From the NCBI RefSeq assembly GCF_030908545.1, contig NZ_CP133083.1, positions 558,001 through 622,000 of the forward strand: DNA of 64,000 bases. Direction: 5' to 3'. The notes beneath the pieces were generated by a model. It saw nothing but the letters and a program-made list of their open reading frames with translations. It did no database searches and was not told the DNA's origin. Origin of the DNA: Nitrosomonas sp. sh817 (GTDB taxonomy: Bacteria; Pseudomonadota; Gammaproteobacteria; Burkholderiales; Nitrosomonadaceae). This document shows, piece after piece, positions 28,074 through 37,410 of the stretch. How positions within the stretch are numbered: the stretch's first letter is position 1; every line of letters begins with the position of its first letter. The translations under genes and the position numbers were made by a program.

Positions 28074-28441
28074 ACGCATTGACCGCATTTCACGCCGACA
28101 TCAAAAACATCCTCGAGCAGGCGAGGAGCAAGGCGCGTTCAGCGGTGAATGCCGCGATGGTGGAAGCCTACTGGCTGATTGGCCGGCGGATCGTTGAAGA
28201 GGAGCAGCTTGGGCAGCACAAAGCCCAATATGGTAAACGGCTGATCGAAGACCTTTCGGCAGCGCTGATGGCGGATTTCGGCAAGGGTTTTTCCTATGCC
28301 AACCTGTACAACTGCCGTCAGTTTTACCTGACCTTTCCCGATCAGGAGATTCTCTACACACTGTGTAGAGAATTGAGCTGGAGCCATCTGCGCTTGATCA
28401 TGCGGGTTCAGTTAATTAAACGACTATCCAATAATCACTGA
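28070..28441 (+). pseudogene. Truncated DUF1016 (YhcG-like) gene
   Basis: 123 residues matching the DUF1016 N-terminal domain: AAMVEAYWLIGRRIVEEEQ, YGKRLIEDLSAAL and FSYANLYNCRQFYLTFP, up to LSWSHLRLIMRV. Full-length family members run to about 350 residues and carry a C-terminal PD-(D/E)XK nuclease domain, which is missing. After RLIMRV the frame continues only ten codons (QLIKRLSNNH) to a stop. The gene was therefore cut by deletion, or a stand-alone N-terminal domain survives. The start overlaps hsdS by 4 bp (ATGA). Confidence 0.7.
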
Positions 28442-28494
28442 TATTAACGCCACTCGTATCGATTATGAAAACTCAGAGCAATGGAGGCTATGTC

Positions 28495-29355
28495 ATGGAT
28501 AAACAGCTACAAAATTTGCAACTAAACCTTGAAACCGTTGTGCAGCGCGCCGATGCCGAAGGCATTGAATTCTGGTTTGCTCGCGATCTGCAAGCGCCTC
28601 TGGGGTATGCTCGTTGGGAGAACTTTCAAACCGCCATCCAGCGCGCCATGGAGTCCTGCGAAGCCTCTGGCCATGCGATTTCGGATCATTTTCGTGGCGT
28701 CACGAAATTGATCGTTCACGGCAAGGGCGGGGAGCGGGAAATTGATGATTTCATGCTTACCCGTTACGCCTGCTACCTGATTGCCCAGAACGGCGATCCG
28801 CGTAAGCCCGAGATTGCCTTTGCGCAAAGCTACTTTGCCTTGCAAACCCGTAAGCAGGAGCTGATTGAAGACCGTATGCGGCTACAGGCGCGCATGGAGG
28901 CCCGCGACCGGCTGAGGGAATCGGAAAAAGCCCTATCGCAGAACATCTTCGAGCGCGGCGTGGATGATGCCGGTTTTGGCCGTATCCGCTCGAAAGGTGA
29001 TCAGGCACTCTTCGGCGGGCATACCACGCAAGCCATGAAAGACAAATATGGCATTGTGAAAAGCCGTCCGCTGGCGGACTTTTTGCCCACGCTGACGATT
29101 GCCGCCAAAAACCTGGCTACCGAAATGACCAATCACAACGTGGAACAAGCCAATTTGCTCGGGGAACACGCAATCACCCATGAGCATATAAAGAACAACG
29201 AGAGCGTGCGCGACATGCTGGGGCAGCGCGGCATCAAACCGGAAAAACTGGCCGCCGAGGAAGACTTGCAGAAGCTGGAGCGCCGAGTGAAGTCAGAAGA
29301 AAAGAAACTGGCTAAGCGCACCAAAACTCTGCCACCGCATGACGACAATCGATAG
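28495..29355 (+). CDS. dinD: DinD-like DNA-damage-inducible protein
   Basis: 286 residues from ATG 28495, chosen over the ATG at 28465 because GGAGG lies just before it. The N-terminal BRO-like domain reads IEFWFARDLQAPLGY and RYACYLIAQNGD. The DinD-type part follows (RSKGDQALFGGHTTQAMK, then KNLATEMTNHN). E. coli DinD is SOS-induced and inhibits RecA filament activity; the same role here is inference. The gene is often found inside type I restriction loci as an accessory. It ends 13 bp before hsdM. No clear LexA box was seen upstream. Confidence 0.85.
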   Translation: MDKQLQNLQLNLETVVQRADAEGIEFWFARDLQAPLGYARWENFQTAIQRAMESCEASGHAISDHFRGVTKLIVHGKGGEREIDDFMLTRYACYLIAQNGDPRKPEIAFAQSYFALQTRKQELIEDRMRLQARMEARDRLRESEKALSQNIFERGVDDAGFGRIRSKGDQALFGGHTTQAMKDKYGIVKSRPLADFLPTLTIAAKNLATEMTNHNVEQANLLGEHAITHEHIKNNESVRDMLGQRGIKPEKLAAEEDLQKLERRVKSEEKKLAKRTKTLPPHDDNR

Positions 29356-29368
29356 AGCCGAATCAACC

Positions 29369-30979
29369 ATGACCGAACAAGATCAAAAACAACTGGGCAA
29401 TACCCTGTGGAGCATTGCCGACCAATTGCGCGGTGCGATGAACGCGGACGATTTTCGCGATTACATGCTGTCCTTTCTGTTCCTGCGCTATTTGTCGGAT
29501 AACTACGAGACGGCGGCGCAAAAGGAACTGGGGCCGGATTATCCCAAGCTGGATGCTAGCGACCGCCGCACACCGCTGGCGGTATGGTATGCGCAGAACC
29601 CGGACGATACCGTTGAATTTGAAAAACAGATGCGCCGCAAGACGCATTATGTGATCAAACCCGAATATCTCTGGGGCAGCATCGCCGAGATGGCGCGCAC
29701 GCAAGACAAGGAATTACTGCATACCTTGCAGAAAGGCTTCGATTACATCGAAAACGAATCCTTTGCCAGCACTTTTGGCGGATTATTCTCCGAGATCAAT
29801 CTGAATTCGGAAAAACTGGGCAAGGGCTATCCCGAGCGTAATGCCAAGCTTTGTACCATCATCAGCAAGATTGCCGAGGGACTGGCGCAGTTTTCCACCG
29901 ACAAGGACACGCTCGGAGATGCCTATGAGTACCTGATCGGTCAGTTTGCCGCCGGTTCCGGCAAGAAGGCGGGCGAGTTCTATACGCCACAGCAGATTTC
30001 CAGCATTCTGTCCGGCATTGTCACGTTGGATAGTCAGGAACCCGCCACCGGCACCAAGAAGCAACTGGAAAGCGTGCTTGATTTTGCCTGTGGCTCCGGT
30101 TCGTTGCTGCTTAATGTGCGCCATCGGCTCGGCCCGCACGGCATCGGCAAAATCTTTGGGCAGGAAAAGAACATTACCACCTACAATCTGGCGCGCATGA
30201 ACATGCTGCTGCACGGGGTAAAGGATTCGGAGTTCGAGATTTATCACGGCGATACGCTTACCAACGACTGGGATTGGCTGCGCGAAACCAATCCGGCCAA
30301 GATGCCGAGATTCGATGCGGTGGTGGCCAATCCGCCATTCAGCTACCGTTGGGAGCCGCTTGATGCGCTGGGTGAAGATATGCGCTTCAAGAATTACGGC
30401 CTGGCACCGAAATCCGCTGCCGATTTCGCCTTTTTGCTGCACGGCTTCCACTACCTGAAACCCGAAGGCGTCATGGCTATCATCCTGCCACACGGCGTGT
30501 TGTTCCGTGGCGGGGTGGAAGAACGTATCCGCACCAAACTACTGAAAGACGGACATATCGACACGGTGATCGGTTTGCCCGCCAATCTGTTTTTCTCGAC
30601 AGGTATCCCAGTCTGTATTCTTGTTTTGAAGAAGTGTAAAAAGCCGGACGATGTGCTGTTTATCAATGCTAGCGAACAGTTCGAGAAAGGCAAACGGCAG
30701 AACCGCTTGCTGCCGGAACATATCGGCAAGATTGTTTCCACTTACCAATTTCGCAAGGAAGAAGAGCGCTACGCCCGGCGGGTGCCGATGGATGAAATAG
30801 CGGCGAATGGCTACAACCTGAACATTTCGCGCTATATCAGCACTGCAAGGCAGGAAGAAGAGGTGGATTTGGCGTTGGTGCATAACGAGTTGACGGAATT
30901 GGAAAAACGGATCAAGGAAAATACCGGGAAACACAATGAATTTCTCAAGGAACTCGGGCTACCACCATTGCCGCAGTGA
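29369..30979 (+). CDS. hsdM: Type I DNA methyltransferase subunit HsdM
   Basis: 536 residues from ATG 29369 (MTEQDQKQLGNTLWSIADQL). The N-terminal helical domain is followed by the adenine-methyltransferase core: the SAM-binding motif FACGSGSLLLN and the catalytic motif NPPFS. AGEFYTPQQIS is the conserved HsdM segment before motif I. Length and motifs are complete, so adenine methylation should be functional with HsdS even if HsdR is impaired. It is last in the locus, an unusual order since hsdM usually precedes hsdS and hsdR. Confidence 0.92.
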   Translation: MTEQDQKQLGNTLWSIADQLRGAMNADDFRDYMLSFLFLRYLSDNYETAAQKELGPDYPKLDASDRRTPLAVWYAQNPDDTVEFEKQMRRKTHYVIKPEYLWGSIAEMARTQDKELLHTLQKGFDYIENESFASTFGGLFSEINLNSEKLGKGYPERNAKLCTIISKIAEGLAQFSTDKDTLGDAYEYLIGQFAAGSGKKAGEFYTPQQISSILSGIVTLDSQEPATGTKKQLESVLDFACGSGSLLLNVRHRLGPHGIGKIFGQEKNITTYNLARMNMLLHGVKDSEFEIYHGDTLTNDWDWLRETNPAKMPRFDAVVANPPFSYRWEPLDALGEDMRFKNYGLAPKSAADFAFLLHGFHYLKPEGVMAIILPHGVLFRGGVEERIRTKLLKDGHIDTVIGLPANLFFSTGIPVCILVLKKCKKPDDVLFINASEQFEKGKRQNRLLPEHIGKIVSTYQFRKEEERYARRVPMDEIAANGYNLNISRYISTARQEEEVDLALVHNELTELEKRIKENTGKHNEFLKELGLPPLPQ

Positions 30980-30991
30980 TAAGATACCTGA

Positions 30992-32221
30992 ATGATGAAA
31001 GGAGAAGATTCAAAAAACTGGACGGATTATTGGGAGCAACTGCGAACCGCGTTGCTCGAACCCAAAGTCGATCCGGCGTTGCTGGAGGCTTCGCTGCGCG
31101 AAGCGCGCGCGAAGATGCCGGTGCCGGTGCTGTGGCTGCTGGGTAAAACTCAATCCGGTAAGACCTCGATCATCCGTGCGCTGACCGGTAGCGAAACTGC
31201 CGAGATCGGCAACGGGTTCCAGCCGTGCACGCGCAGTTCACGCGTTTACGATTTTCCGGCGGAAGCGCCGCTCGTCAAATTTCTCGATACGCCGGGTTTG
31301 GGCGTGGTGGCTTACGACCCAAGCGACGATATGCAGTATTGCGAAGCGCAAGCGCACTTGCTGGTGGCGGTGATGAAAGTGGCGGATTCCGATCCGGCAG
31401 CGATATTCGAGGTGTTGCATAACATTCGTGGGCGTCACCCGGAGTGGCCGGTGCTGCTGGTGCAAACCGGCTTGCACGATTTGTATCCGGACGGTTTTAA
31501 GCACGTGCAACCGTGGCCTTTCGGATCCGAGCCGTTGCCGGAAGACGTGCCGCAGGATTTGCGCCGCGCGATTCGAGCGCAACGCGAAGCCTTGAAGCCG
31601 TTGCCGGGATTTGCAGCCGTAAACTGGGTGACGGTCGATCTGACCTTGCCCGAGGACGGTTTCGAGCCGCCGGATTACGGTCTGGAAGCGCTATGGCAAG
31701 CGATTGAGTCGTTGACATCGCTGGGTTTGCAGCACCAGCTGGGCGGCGATCAGGAAGTGCAGGATTTATACGCGCGCACCGCGCATTCGCACATCGTCGG
31801 TTTTGCGCTGGTGGCTGCGGGCTTGGGAGCTTTGCCGGTGGTGGATCTGGTCGCGGTATCGGCGGTGCAGGCGAAGTTGTTGCATAGTTTGGCGTTGCTT
31901 TACGGACAGCGCTGGGATCGCAGTACGGTCACTGAGTTTCTGGGGCTGGTGGGCGCCGGAATCGCGTCCAGTTATGTGGCGCGCTGGCTCAGCCGCGCAG
32001 TGGTGAAGGTGATCCCGTTCTGGGGGCAAACGATCGGCGCGGTGTGGGGTGCGAGTTCCAGTGGCGCGACTACTTACGCATTGGGCAAAATCGCGATTTA
32101 TTTTTTTGAGCGGCGCAAGAATGGCTTGAATGTCGATGCCGATACTTTGCGCCGGATTTACGTCGAAGAGCTGGAACGCGGCGCTGCCGTGCTGAAAAGC
32201 CGGTTGCGGGGGCAAGCCTAG
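30992..32221 (+). CDS. GTPase with DUF697-like C-terminal domain
   Basis: 409 residues. The P-loop is GKTQSGKTS (51-59) and the G3 motif is LDTPGLG. A classic NKxD motif is not obvious (QTGLHDL is at the expected place). The C-terminal third (from HSHIVGFALVAAGLGALPVV through FWGQTIGAVWG) matches the DUF697/YcjF-type membrane-associated domain. The next gene, a second GTPase, starts at the base after this stop, and a DUF3750 gene follows. The pair probably acts together at the inner membrane. Its cellular role is unknown; some relatives are linked to envelope stress or defence, but nothing here decides. Confidence 0.75.
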   Translation: MMKGEDSKNWTDYWEQLRTALLEPKVDPALLEASLREARAKMPVPVLWLLGKTQSGKTSIIRALTGSETAEIGNGFQPCTRSSRVYDFPAEAPLVKFLDTPGLGVVAYDPSDDMQYCEAQAHLLVAVMKVADSDPAAIFEVLHNIRGRHPEWPVLLVQTGLHDLYPDGFKHVQPWPFGSEPLPEDVPQDLRRAIRAQREALKPLPGFAAVNWVTVDLTLPEDGFEPPDYGLEALWQAIESLTSLGLQHQLGGDQEVQDLYARTAHSHIVGFALVAAGLGALPVVDLVAVSAVQAKLLHSLALLYGQRWDRSTVTEFLGLVGAGIASSYVARWLSRAVVKVIPFWGQTIGAVWGASSSGATTYALGKIAIYFFERRKNGLNVDADTLRRIYVEELERGAAVLKSRLRGQA

Positions 32222-33787
32222 ATGAAATCGACGCTCGCGCGAATCGATCCGTTACGGCTGCTGGTATTCATTCTGATGCTATTGCCGCTACTGGCTTTAC
32301 TGGGTTTTGGCTTTTTCTGGCTGTGGCAAAGCGGCAATTTGCAATATTGGCTGATTGCCTTGGTGATATGCGGCAGCTTGGGCTACGGCTTGCAGTATTG
32401 GCTGGTGCGGCAACAGCGGCAATTGCTGAATGCGCCCGTGACAGCGCCGAATCCGCAGTGGCCGCCGAATGCGGATGCGGTCTGGCAACGGGTAGAAGCG
32501 CTTGCCGAAACTTGTAATCCGCAGGACTGGCCGCTGGAAGAAGGCACCTGGATACTGTCGCTCGGGCAGAAAACGCTGGAAACGGTCGCGCATAGCTATC
32601 ATCCGGATGTGGAAAAGCCTTTACTCGAACTGACGATTCCGCACACCTTGCTGATCATCGAGCGCGCGAGCCGTGATTTGCGCCGTGATTTCGCGGAAAA
32701 AATACCGTTCAGCACACGCCTGACCATTGGCGATTTTTTCCGGATTCAGCGCTGGAAGGCAAAGGCAGAAAAAGTTATCGATATCTACCGCGCCGGCAGC
32801 ATCCTCATTAATCCGCTCAATGCGCTGCTGGGTGAAGCATGGCGGCATTTGCGCGAGCGCAGTTTCGATCAGGCCAGGGACGAATTGCACCGCTGGTTAT
32901 TGCGAGCGTATGTGTGCAAGGTCGGTTACTACGCGATCGATTTGTACAGCGGCCGATTAACGTTGACGGACGAAGCATTGATCGAATCAACCACGCCGGA
33001 ATCCAAAACGGATCTGGAACAGGCGCAGGAAGCGGCTCAGGAAACGGCCGCAACAGCGGCGGAACCGTTGCGGATTCTGGTGCTCGGCCGAACGAATGCA
33101 GGCAAATCGAGCTTGATCAATGCGTTATTTGGCAATCTCGCAGCCACTACCGAGCAATTACCGGACGGCAAGCAAACCTTTAAACCGTCTGTGCTAACGC
33201 GCGAGGGGTTCACGCAGGCGTTGATTTTCGATAGTCCGGGATGCGATAGCGCCGGATTCGATCCAGCGAAAATGCTGGCGGCTGCAAAGAACGCCGACTT
33301 GATCTTGTGGGTCAGCGCGGCCAACCGTCCGGACCGGCAGAGCGAACGCGAGTGTTTGGATCAATTGCGATCCGCGCAAGCGGCGTGGACCGACCGGCGC
33401 TCGCCGCCGTTGCTGGTGGCCGCCAGTTTTATCGACCGATTGCGCCCGGTGAATGAATGGCAGCCGCCGTATGATTTGACCCAGCCGTCCAATACCAAGT
33501 CACTGAATATCAACGCAGCAGTGCAGGCGATCGCCAGCGATTTGGCGGTGCCGGTTGAAAAGGTGATCCCGGTCTGTTTATTGAAAGGTAAAGTTTATAA
33601 TGTCGACGACAGCTTGTGGGCGGCGATCCTGAGTCATCAGGACGAAGCATTGCGGGTGCGCATGATGCGTTGCATGGATGCCAGAAAACGCGCCGAGGAT
33701 TGGGAGTTGTTGCGGCGGCAGATGCTGGATGCCGGCCGGTTTTTACGGAATTTGCCGGAGATGCTGGGGAAACGTACCGGGCCGTGA
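32222..33787 (+). CDS. Membrane-anchored Era-like GTPase
   Basis: 521 residues. Two N-terminal membrane helices (LLVFILMLLPLLALLGFGFF and YWLIALVICGSLGYGLQYW) precede a helical cytoplasmic region. A GTPase domain then starts near 283, with P-loop LGRTNAGKSSLI and G3 FDSPG. NRPDRQS and AASFIDRLRP lie where guanine-specificity motifs would be. Its ATG directly abuts the TAG of the preceding GTPase gene, so they are translationally coupled. Two unlike GTPases encoded side by side suggest a heteromeric switch. Function unknown. Confidence 0.78.
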   Translation: MKSTLARIDPLRLLVFILMLLPLLALLGFGFFWLWQSGNLQYWLIALVICGSLGYGLQYWLVRQQRQLLNAPVTAPNPQWPPNADAVWQRVEALAETCNPQDWPLEEGTWILSLGQKTLETVAHSYHPDVEKPLLELTIPHTLLIIERASRDLRRDFAEKIPFSTRLTIGDFFRIQRWKAKAEKVIDIYRAGSILINPLNALLGEAWRHLRERSFDQARDELHRWLLRAYVCKVGYYAIDLYSGRLTLTDEALIESTTPESKTDLEQAQEAAQETAATAAEPLRILVLGRTNAGKSSLINALFGNLAATTEQLPDGKQTFKPSVLTREGFTQALIFDSPGCDSAGFDPAKMLAAAKNADLILWVSAANRPDRQSERECLDQLRSAQAAWTDRRSPPLLVAASFIDRLRPVNEWQPPYDLTQPSNTKSLNINAAVQAIASDLAVPVEKVIPVCLLKGKVYNVDDSLWAAILSHQDEALRVRMMRCMDARKRAEDWELLRRQMLDAGRFLRNLPEMLGKRTGP

Positions 33788-33809
33788 AACAGCTTAGGCC
33801 GATGATTGA

Positions 33810-34571
33810 ATGAAACGGATTGCTATCTTTTTTTCTATACTGCTGGCATTGGGATTGGTGCTGATTGCCGCGACACCGCACCGCGCGCAAGCGCAGTACT
33901 GGTGGAACGCCAGCCGCGAATCGGCCGGCATCGCGCCCGATCCGCTGACGACGCCGGAAGCGATTGTGCAGGTTTATGGTGCAAGAGCGTTTAGCTGGCG
34001 CGGCTATTTCGGCATTCACACCTGGATCGCGGTCAAACCCACGGCGGCGGAGTCGTTCACGATATACGAAGTGATCGGCTGGATGCAGCGGCGCAAATTG
34101 CCGGTGGTGGTGATTTACGACAATGTGCCCGACCGGCGCTGGTACGGCAATATGCCCGAGCTGCTGCTGGACAAACGCGGCGAAGGTGTGGATGCGCTGA
34201 TTGCGAAAATCGACGAAGCGGCGCGCAGCTATCCCTATCCTAAAAATTACACGATCTGGCCGGGCCCGAATTCCAATACTTTTGTTGCGTGGATTTCGCG
34301 TGCCGTGCCGGAGTTGCAACTGGATTTGCCGCCGACAGCGATCGGTAAAGATTACCTCGGCTACCGGATTTTTGGGCAAGCACCCAGCGGCAGCGGTTTT
34401 CAGGTTTCGCTGTTCGGTTTGATGGGGGTGCTGGTCAGCGAGATCGAAGGCATCGAGTTTAATTTTCTCGGCTTATCGTTCGGCGTCGATCTCGATCCGC
34501 CGGCGATCAAGCTGCCGCTGGTCGGGCGCAAGGAACTGAATAGCTGGTTTCAATCCGCGGTCGAAAATTGA
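33810..34571 (+). CDS. DUF3750 family exported protein
   Basis: 253 residues with a signal peptide or N-terminal anchor (IAIFFSILLALGLVLIAATP, then AQA). It carries the DUF3750 hallmarks SRESAGIAPDP, RAFSWRGYFGIHTWIAVKP, YEVIGW and WPGPNSNTFVAWI, with PPTAIGKDYLG. The family has no assigned function; the HTW and GPNSN motifs look like an active site of the NlpC/P60 or PPPDE type, but that is a guess. It follows the two GTPases by 22 bp on the same strand and may belong to their operon. Confidence 0.8.
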   Translation: MKRIAIFFSILLALGLVLIAATPHRAQAQYWWNASRESAGIAPDPLTTPEAIVQVYGARAFSWRGYFGIHTWIAVKPTAAESFTIYEVIGWMQRRKLPVVVIYDNVPDRRWYGNMPELLLDKRGEGVDALIAKIDEAARSYPYPKNYTIWPGPNSNTFVAWISRAVPELQLDLPPTAIGKDYLGYRIFGQAPSGSGFQVSLFGLMGVLVSEIEGIEFNFLGLSFGVDLDPPAIKLPLVGRKELNSWFQSAVEN

Positions 34572-34608
34572 GCGGTGACTTGCATATAAATCAGGTGCGG
34601 TTCTTCAA

Positions 34609-34637
34609 TTGATAATTATTCTTATTCATTCTATAGT
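34609..34637 (+). promoter_or_regulatory. Sigma70-type promoter with overlapping Fur box
   Basis: TTGATA (34609-34614) and TATAGT (34632-34637) are separated by exactly 17 bp. A 7-1-7 Fur-type element, TGATAAT-T-ATTCTTA (34610-34624), matches 12 of the 14 positions of TGATAAT-N-ATTATCA and covers the -35 and spacer. Ferric uptake regulator repression of fbpABC when iron is plentiful is the expected outcome. Confidence 0.72.
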
Positions 34638-34689
34638 AGCAGCCATAGGGTAGTCCGGTATTTCAACATTTTTTGCTTGGAAATCTTTC

Positions 34690-35703
34690 ATGTTAAGTCA
34701 AATAAAGTCCCATTTTTCGATTGCGTTTTTTTTCCTGCTTTCTATCGTGGCGGTATGTCCGGTTCATGCGGAAGAAGTGGTTGTCTATTCCGCACGTATC
34801 GAACAGCTCATCAAGCCGATGTTCGATGCGTTTACCAAGGAAACCGGTATCAAGGTTAAATATACGACCGACAATGAAGGTGCGCTGCTGGCGCGGCTCG
34901 AAGCCGAAGGGAAAAACACCCCGGCTGATATGTTGATTACCGCCGATGCCGGTAATCTTTGGGCGGCTTCGCAGGCCGGATTATTGAAGCCGGTCAAGTC
35001 GGGGGTGCTGGAAAGCAATATCCCGGCGCATTTGCGCGATCCGGCCAATGAGTGGTTCGGTTTGTCGATCCGGGCGCGGACGTTGATTTACAACACCAAG
35101 AAAGTGAAACCCGAAGAGCTGTCGACTTACGAGGATCTGGCCGATCCTAAGTGGCGTAAGCGTTTATGTTTGCGCACTTCGAAGAAAGTTTACAATCAAT
35201 CGCTGGTCGCCATGATGATCGCCGAGCATGGCGAAGCCAAGACTGAAGAAATCGTGAAAGGCTGGGTGGCCAATCTGGCGACCGATCCTTTATCCGATGA
35301 CACCCGAGCTTTGGAATTCGTTGCTGCCGGTAAATGCGATGTGACCATCGTCAATACTTATTATTTTGGCCGGTTGATGAGCAAGGACCCCAAGTTGCCG
35401 CTGGCGGTTTTCTGGCCGAATCAGAATGACGGCGGCGTGCATGTCAATATTTCCGGTGCCGGTGTCACCCGTCATGGCCGGCATGAAGCCGCAGCGATCA
35501 AGCTGCTGGAATTTTTGTCATCGGACAAAGCGCAAAATCTTTTTGCCGACGTGAACATGGAATATCCGGTCAATCCGAAGATTACAGCGGATCCTTTTGT
35601 CGCGGCGTGGGGTGAATTCAAGCAGAATCCGATGAATCTGGCGAAAGCCGGCGAGTTGCAAACGGCTGCCGTGAAACTGATGGATCGTGCAGGTTATCGC
35701 TAA
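34690..35703 (+). CDS. fbpA: Periplasmic ferric-iron-binding protein FbpA
   Basis: 337 residues. A signal peptide (HFSIAFFFLLSIVAVCPVHA) precedes EEVVVYSARIEQL, the start of the ferric-binding protein family (FbpA/FutA/HitA). Conserved features are the ADMLITADAGNLW region and, near residue 220, TIVNTYYFGR, whose paired tyrosines normally coordinate Fe3+. The product would capture free ferric iron in the periplasm and pass it to the FbpB permease. It is first of the fbpABC operon behind a predicted Fur-controlled promoter. Length is normal. Confidence 0.9.
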   Translation: MLSQIKSHFSIAFFFLLSIVAVCPVHAEEVVVYSARIEQLIKPMFDAFTKETGIKVKYTTDNEGALLARLEAEGKNTPADMLITADAGNLWAASQAGLLKPVKSGVLESNIPAHLRDPANEWFGLSIRARTLIYNTKKVKPEELSTYEDLADPKWRKRLCLRTSKKVYNQSLVAMMIAEHGEAKTEEIVKGWVANLATDPLSDDTRALEFVAAGKCDVTIVNTYYFGRLMSKDPKLPLAVFWPNQNDGGVHVNISGAGVTRHGRHEAAAIKLLEFLSSDKAQNLFADVNMEYPVNPKITADPFVAAWGEFKQNPMNLAKAGELQTAAVKLMDRAGYR

Positions 35704-35741
35704 GCTCGCGATAAACCACCGCATCCTCAAGCAGTTGCAGC

Positions 35742-37406
35742 GTGTTCAATCGTGATGCTTCTTCCGGCGGGAAACTGCCGGTGCTATTTTCCCGTTATCG
35801 CTTTTTCGCTTTCTGGCGCCTGACGCCTTTTATCGTAGCCGCGCTGGTTTTGGCGCCGGTTGCGGTGGTGGTGTCGTCACTACTGGCGCCTGCCGGCGAT
35901 ATCTGGCAACATCTGCTTGAAACCACGCTTCCGGATATATTAATCAATACCTTTTGGCTCGCTGCGGGCGTTATCTGCGGCACCGCGTTGGTCGGTATCG
36001 GTTTGGCATGGTTTATTTCGGTCTATGAATTTCCCGGGCGGCGGTTCTTCGCTTGGGCATTGTTGTTACCAATGGCTATGCCGGCCTATGTGACAGCCTT
36101 TGTAGCATTGGGTTTGTTTGATTTTACCGGACCGGTGCAAACAACTTTGCGCGCATGGCTGGATTCCGATTTGTCGTGGTTTCCGGAAATACGCGGCAGA
36201 GCGGGTGTGATCCTGGTAATGACCTTGGCTTTTTATCCCTATGTCTATTTGCTGGCGAAAAATGCTTTCTTAAGTCAGGGCAAGCGTTCGCTGGAAGTCG
36301 CTCAATCGCTGGGTTTAAACAAAGTGCAGGGCTTTTTCAAAGTGGCGTTGCCGATGGCGCGTCCTTGGATTGCCGGCGGCTTGATGCTGGTGCTAATGGA
36401 AACACTGGCTGATTTTGGCACGGTAGCTGTGTTTAATTACAATACTTTCACCACCGCCATTTACAAAGCATGGTTTAGCATGTTTTCTTTGCAAGCGGCT
36501 TCGCAACTGGCTTCCTTGTTGATTATTATTGTGTTTGTGGTGATTGTGCTGGAGCAGCAATTTCGCGCGCGCATGCGTTACGCGGAATCCAAAAGAACTG
36601 CACGCGCGCAGCGTATCACCTTAAGCGGATGGCAGGGGGGGGTGGTGAGCGGATCCATGTTCAGCGTGCTGTTTCTGGCTTTTTTGCTGCCGGTTATGCA
36701 GTTAAGCTACTGGGCGGCCGATTCGTTTGCGCACGATTATGATTTTGCCCGCTATCTGGATTTCCTATGGCATTCGCTATCGTTGTCCGGCATGGCGGCA
36801 TTGTTGATTTGTGCGATGGTGATTGCGATGGTCTATGCGGCGCGGCGATACCCAGACACCGCGACCAAAAATGCCGTGCGCATCGCGACCATCGGTTATG
36901 CATTACCCGGCGCGGTTCTGGCGATCGGTGTTTATCTGCCGTTGACGTGGCTGGATGCGCGACTCAGCGAACTGGCGCTGAACTGGTTTCAGATGGATAC
37001 CGGCCAGATCTTGCAAGGTACGCTGGTTGCAATGCTGATCGCCTATTTGATCCGTTTCATGGCGGTCAGTCACTATCCGATTGATAGCGCAATGCAGCGG
37101 ATAACGCCGAGTATCGACGAAGCGGCGATGAGTTTGGGCGTGCATGGTTGGACTATGATCAAGAAAGTGCACGCGCCGATCTTGAAACCGGGCATTTTTA
37201 CCGCGGCTGCCTTAGTGTTTGTCGATGTCATGAAGGAGATGCCGATCACGCTGATGACCCGTCCGTTCGGGTGGGATACGCTGGCGGTCCGCATTTACGA
37301 AATGACTTCCGAAGGCCAGTGGGATCAAGCGGCTTTGCCTGCCGTCACCTTGGTATTGGCGGGATTGATACCGATTTTCTTATTGATGCGCCAAACTGAA
37401 AAGTAA
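35742..37406 (+). CDS. fbpB: Ferric iron ABC transporter permease FbpB
   Basis: 554 residues with about twelve membrane helices in two homologous halves, as usual for the fused FbpB/HitB permease. Each half carries a cytoplasmic coupling loop: EVAQSLGLNKVQGFFKVALP in the first, EAAMSLGVHGWTMIKKVHAP in the second. The start is a GTG at 35742 with a poor ribosome binding site. It lies 38 bp after fbpA and 4 bp before fbpC. It would move ferric iron across the inner membrane using FbpC. Confidence 0.9.
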   Translation: MFNRDASSGGKLPVLFSRYRFFAFWRLTPFIVAALVLAPVAVVVSSLLAPAGDIWQHLLETTLPDILINTFWLAAGVICGTALVGIGLAWFISVYEFPGRRFFAWALLLPMAMPAYVTAFVALGLFDFTGPVQTTLRAWLDSDLSWFPEIRGRAGVILVMTLAFYPYVYLLAKNAFLSQGKRSLEVAQSLGLNKVQGFFKVALPMARPWIAGGLMLVLMETLADFGTVAVFNYNTFTTAIYKAWFSMFSLQAASQLASLLIIIVFVVIVLEQQFRARMRYAESKRTARAQRITLSGWQGGVVSGSMFSVLFLAFLLPVMQLSYWAADSFAHDYDFARYLDFLWHSLSLSGMAALLICAMVIAMVYAARRYPDTATKNAVRIATIGYALPGAVLAIGVYLPLTWLDARLSELALNWFQMDTGQILQGTLVAMLIAYLIRFMAVSHYPIDSAMQRITPSIDEAAMSLGVHGWTMIKKVHAPILKPGIFTAAALVFVDVMKEMPITLMTRPFGWDTLAVRIYEMTSEGQWDQAALPAVTLVLAGLIPIFLLMRQTEK

Positions 37407-37410
37407 TCGT

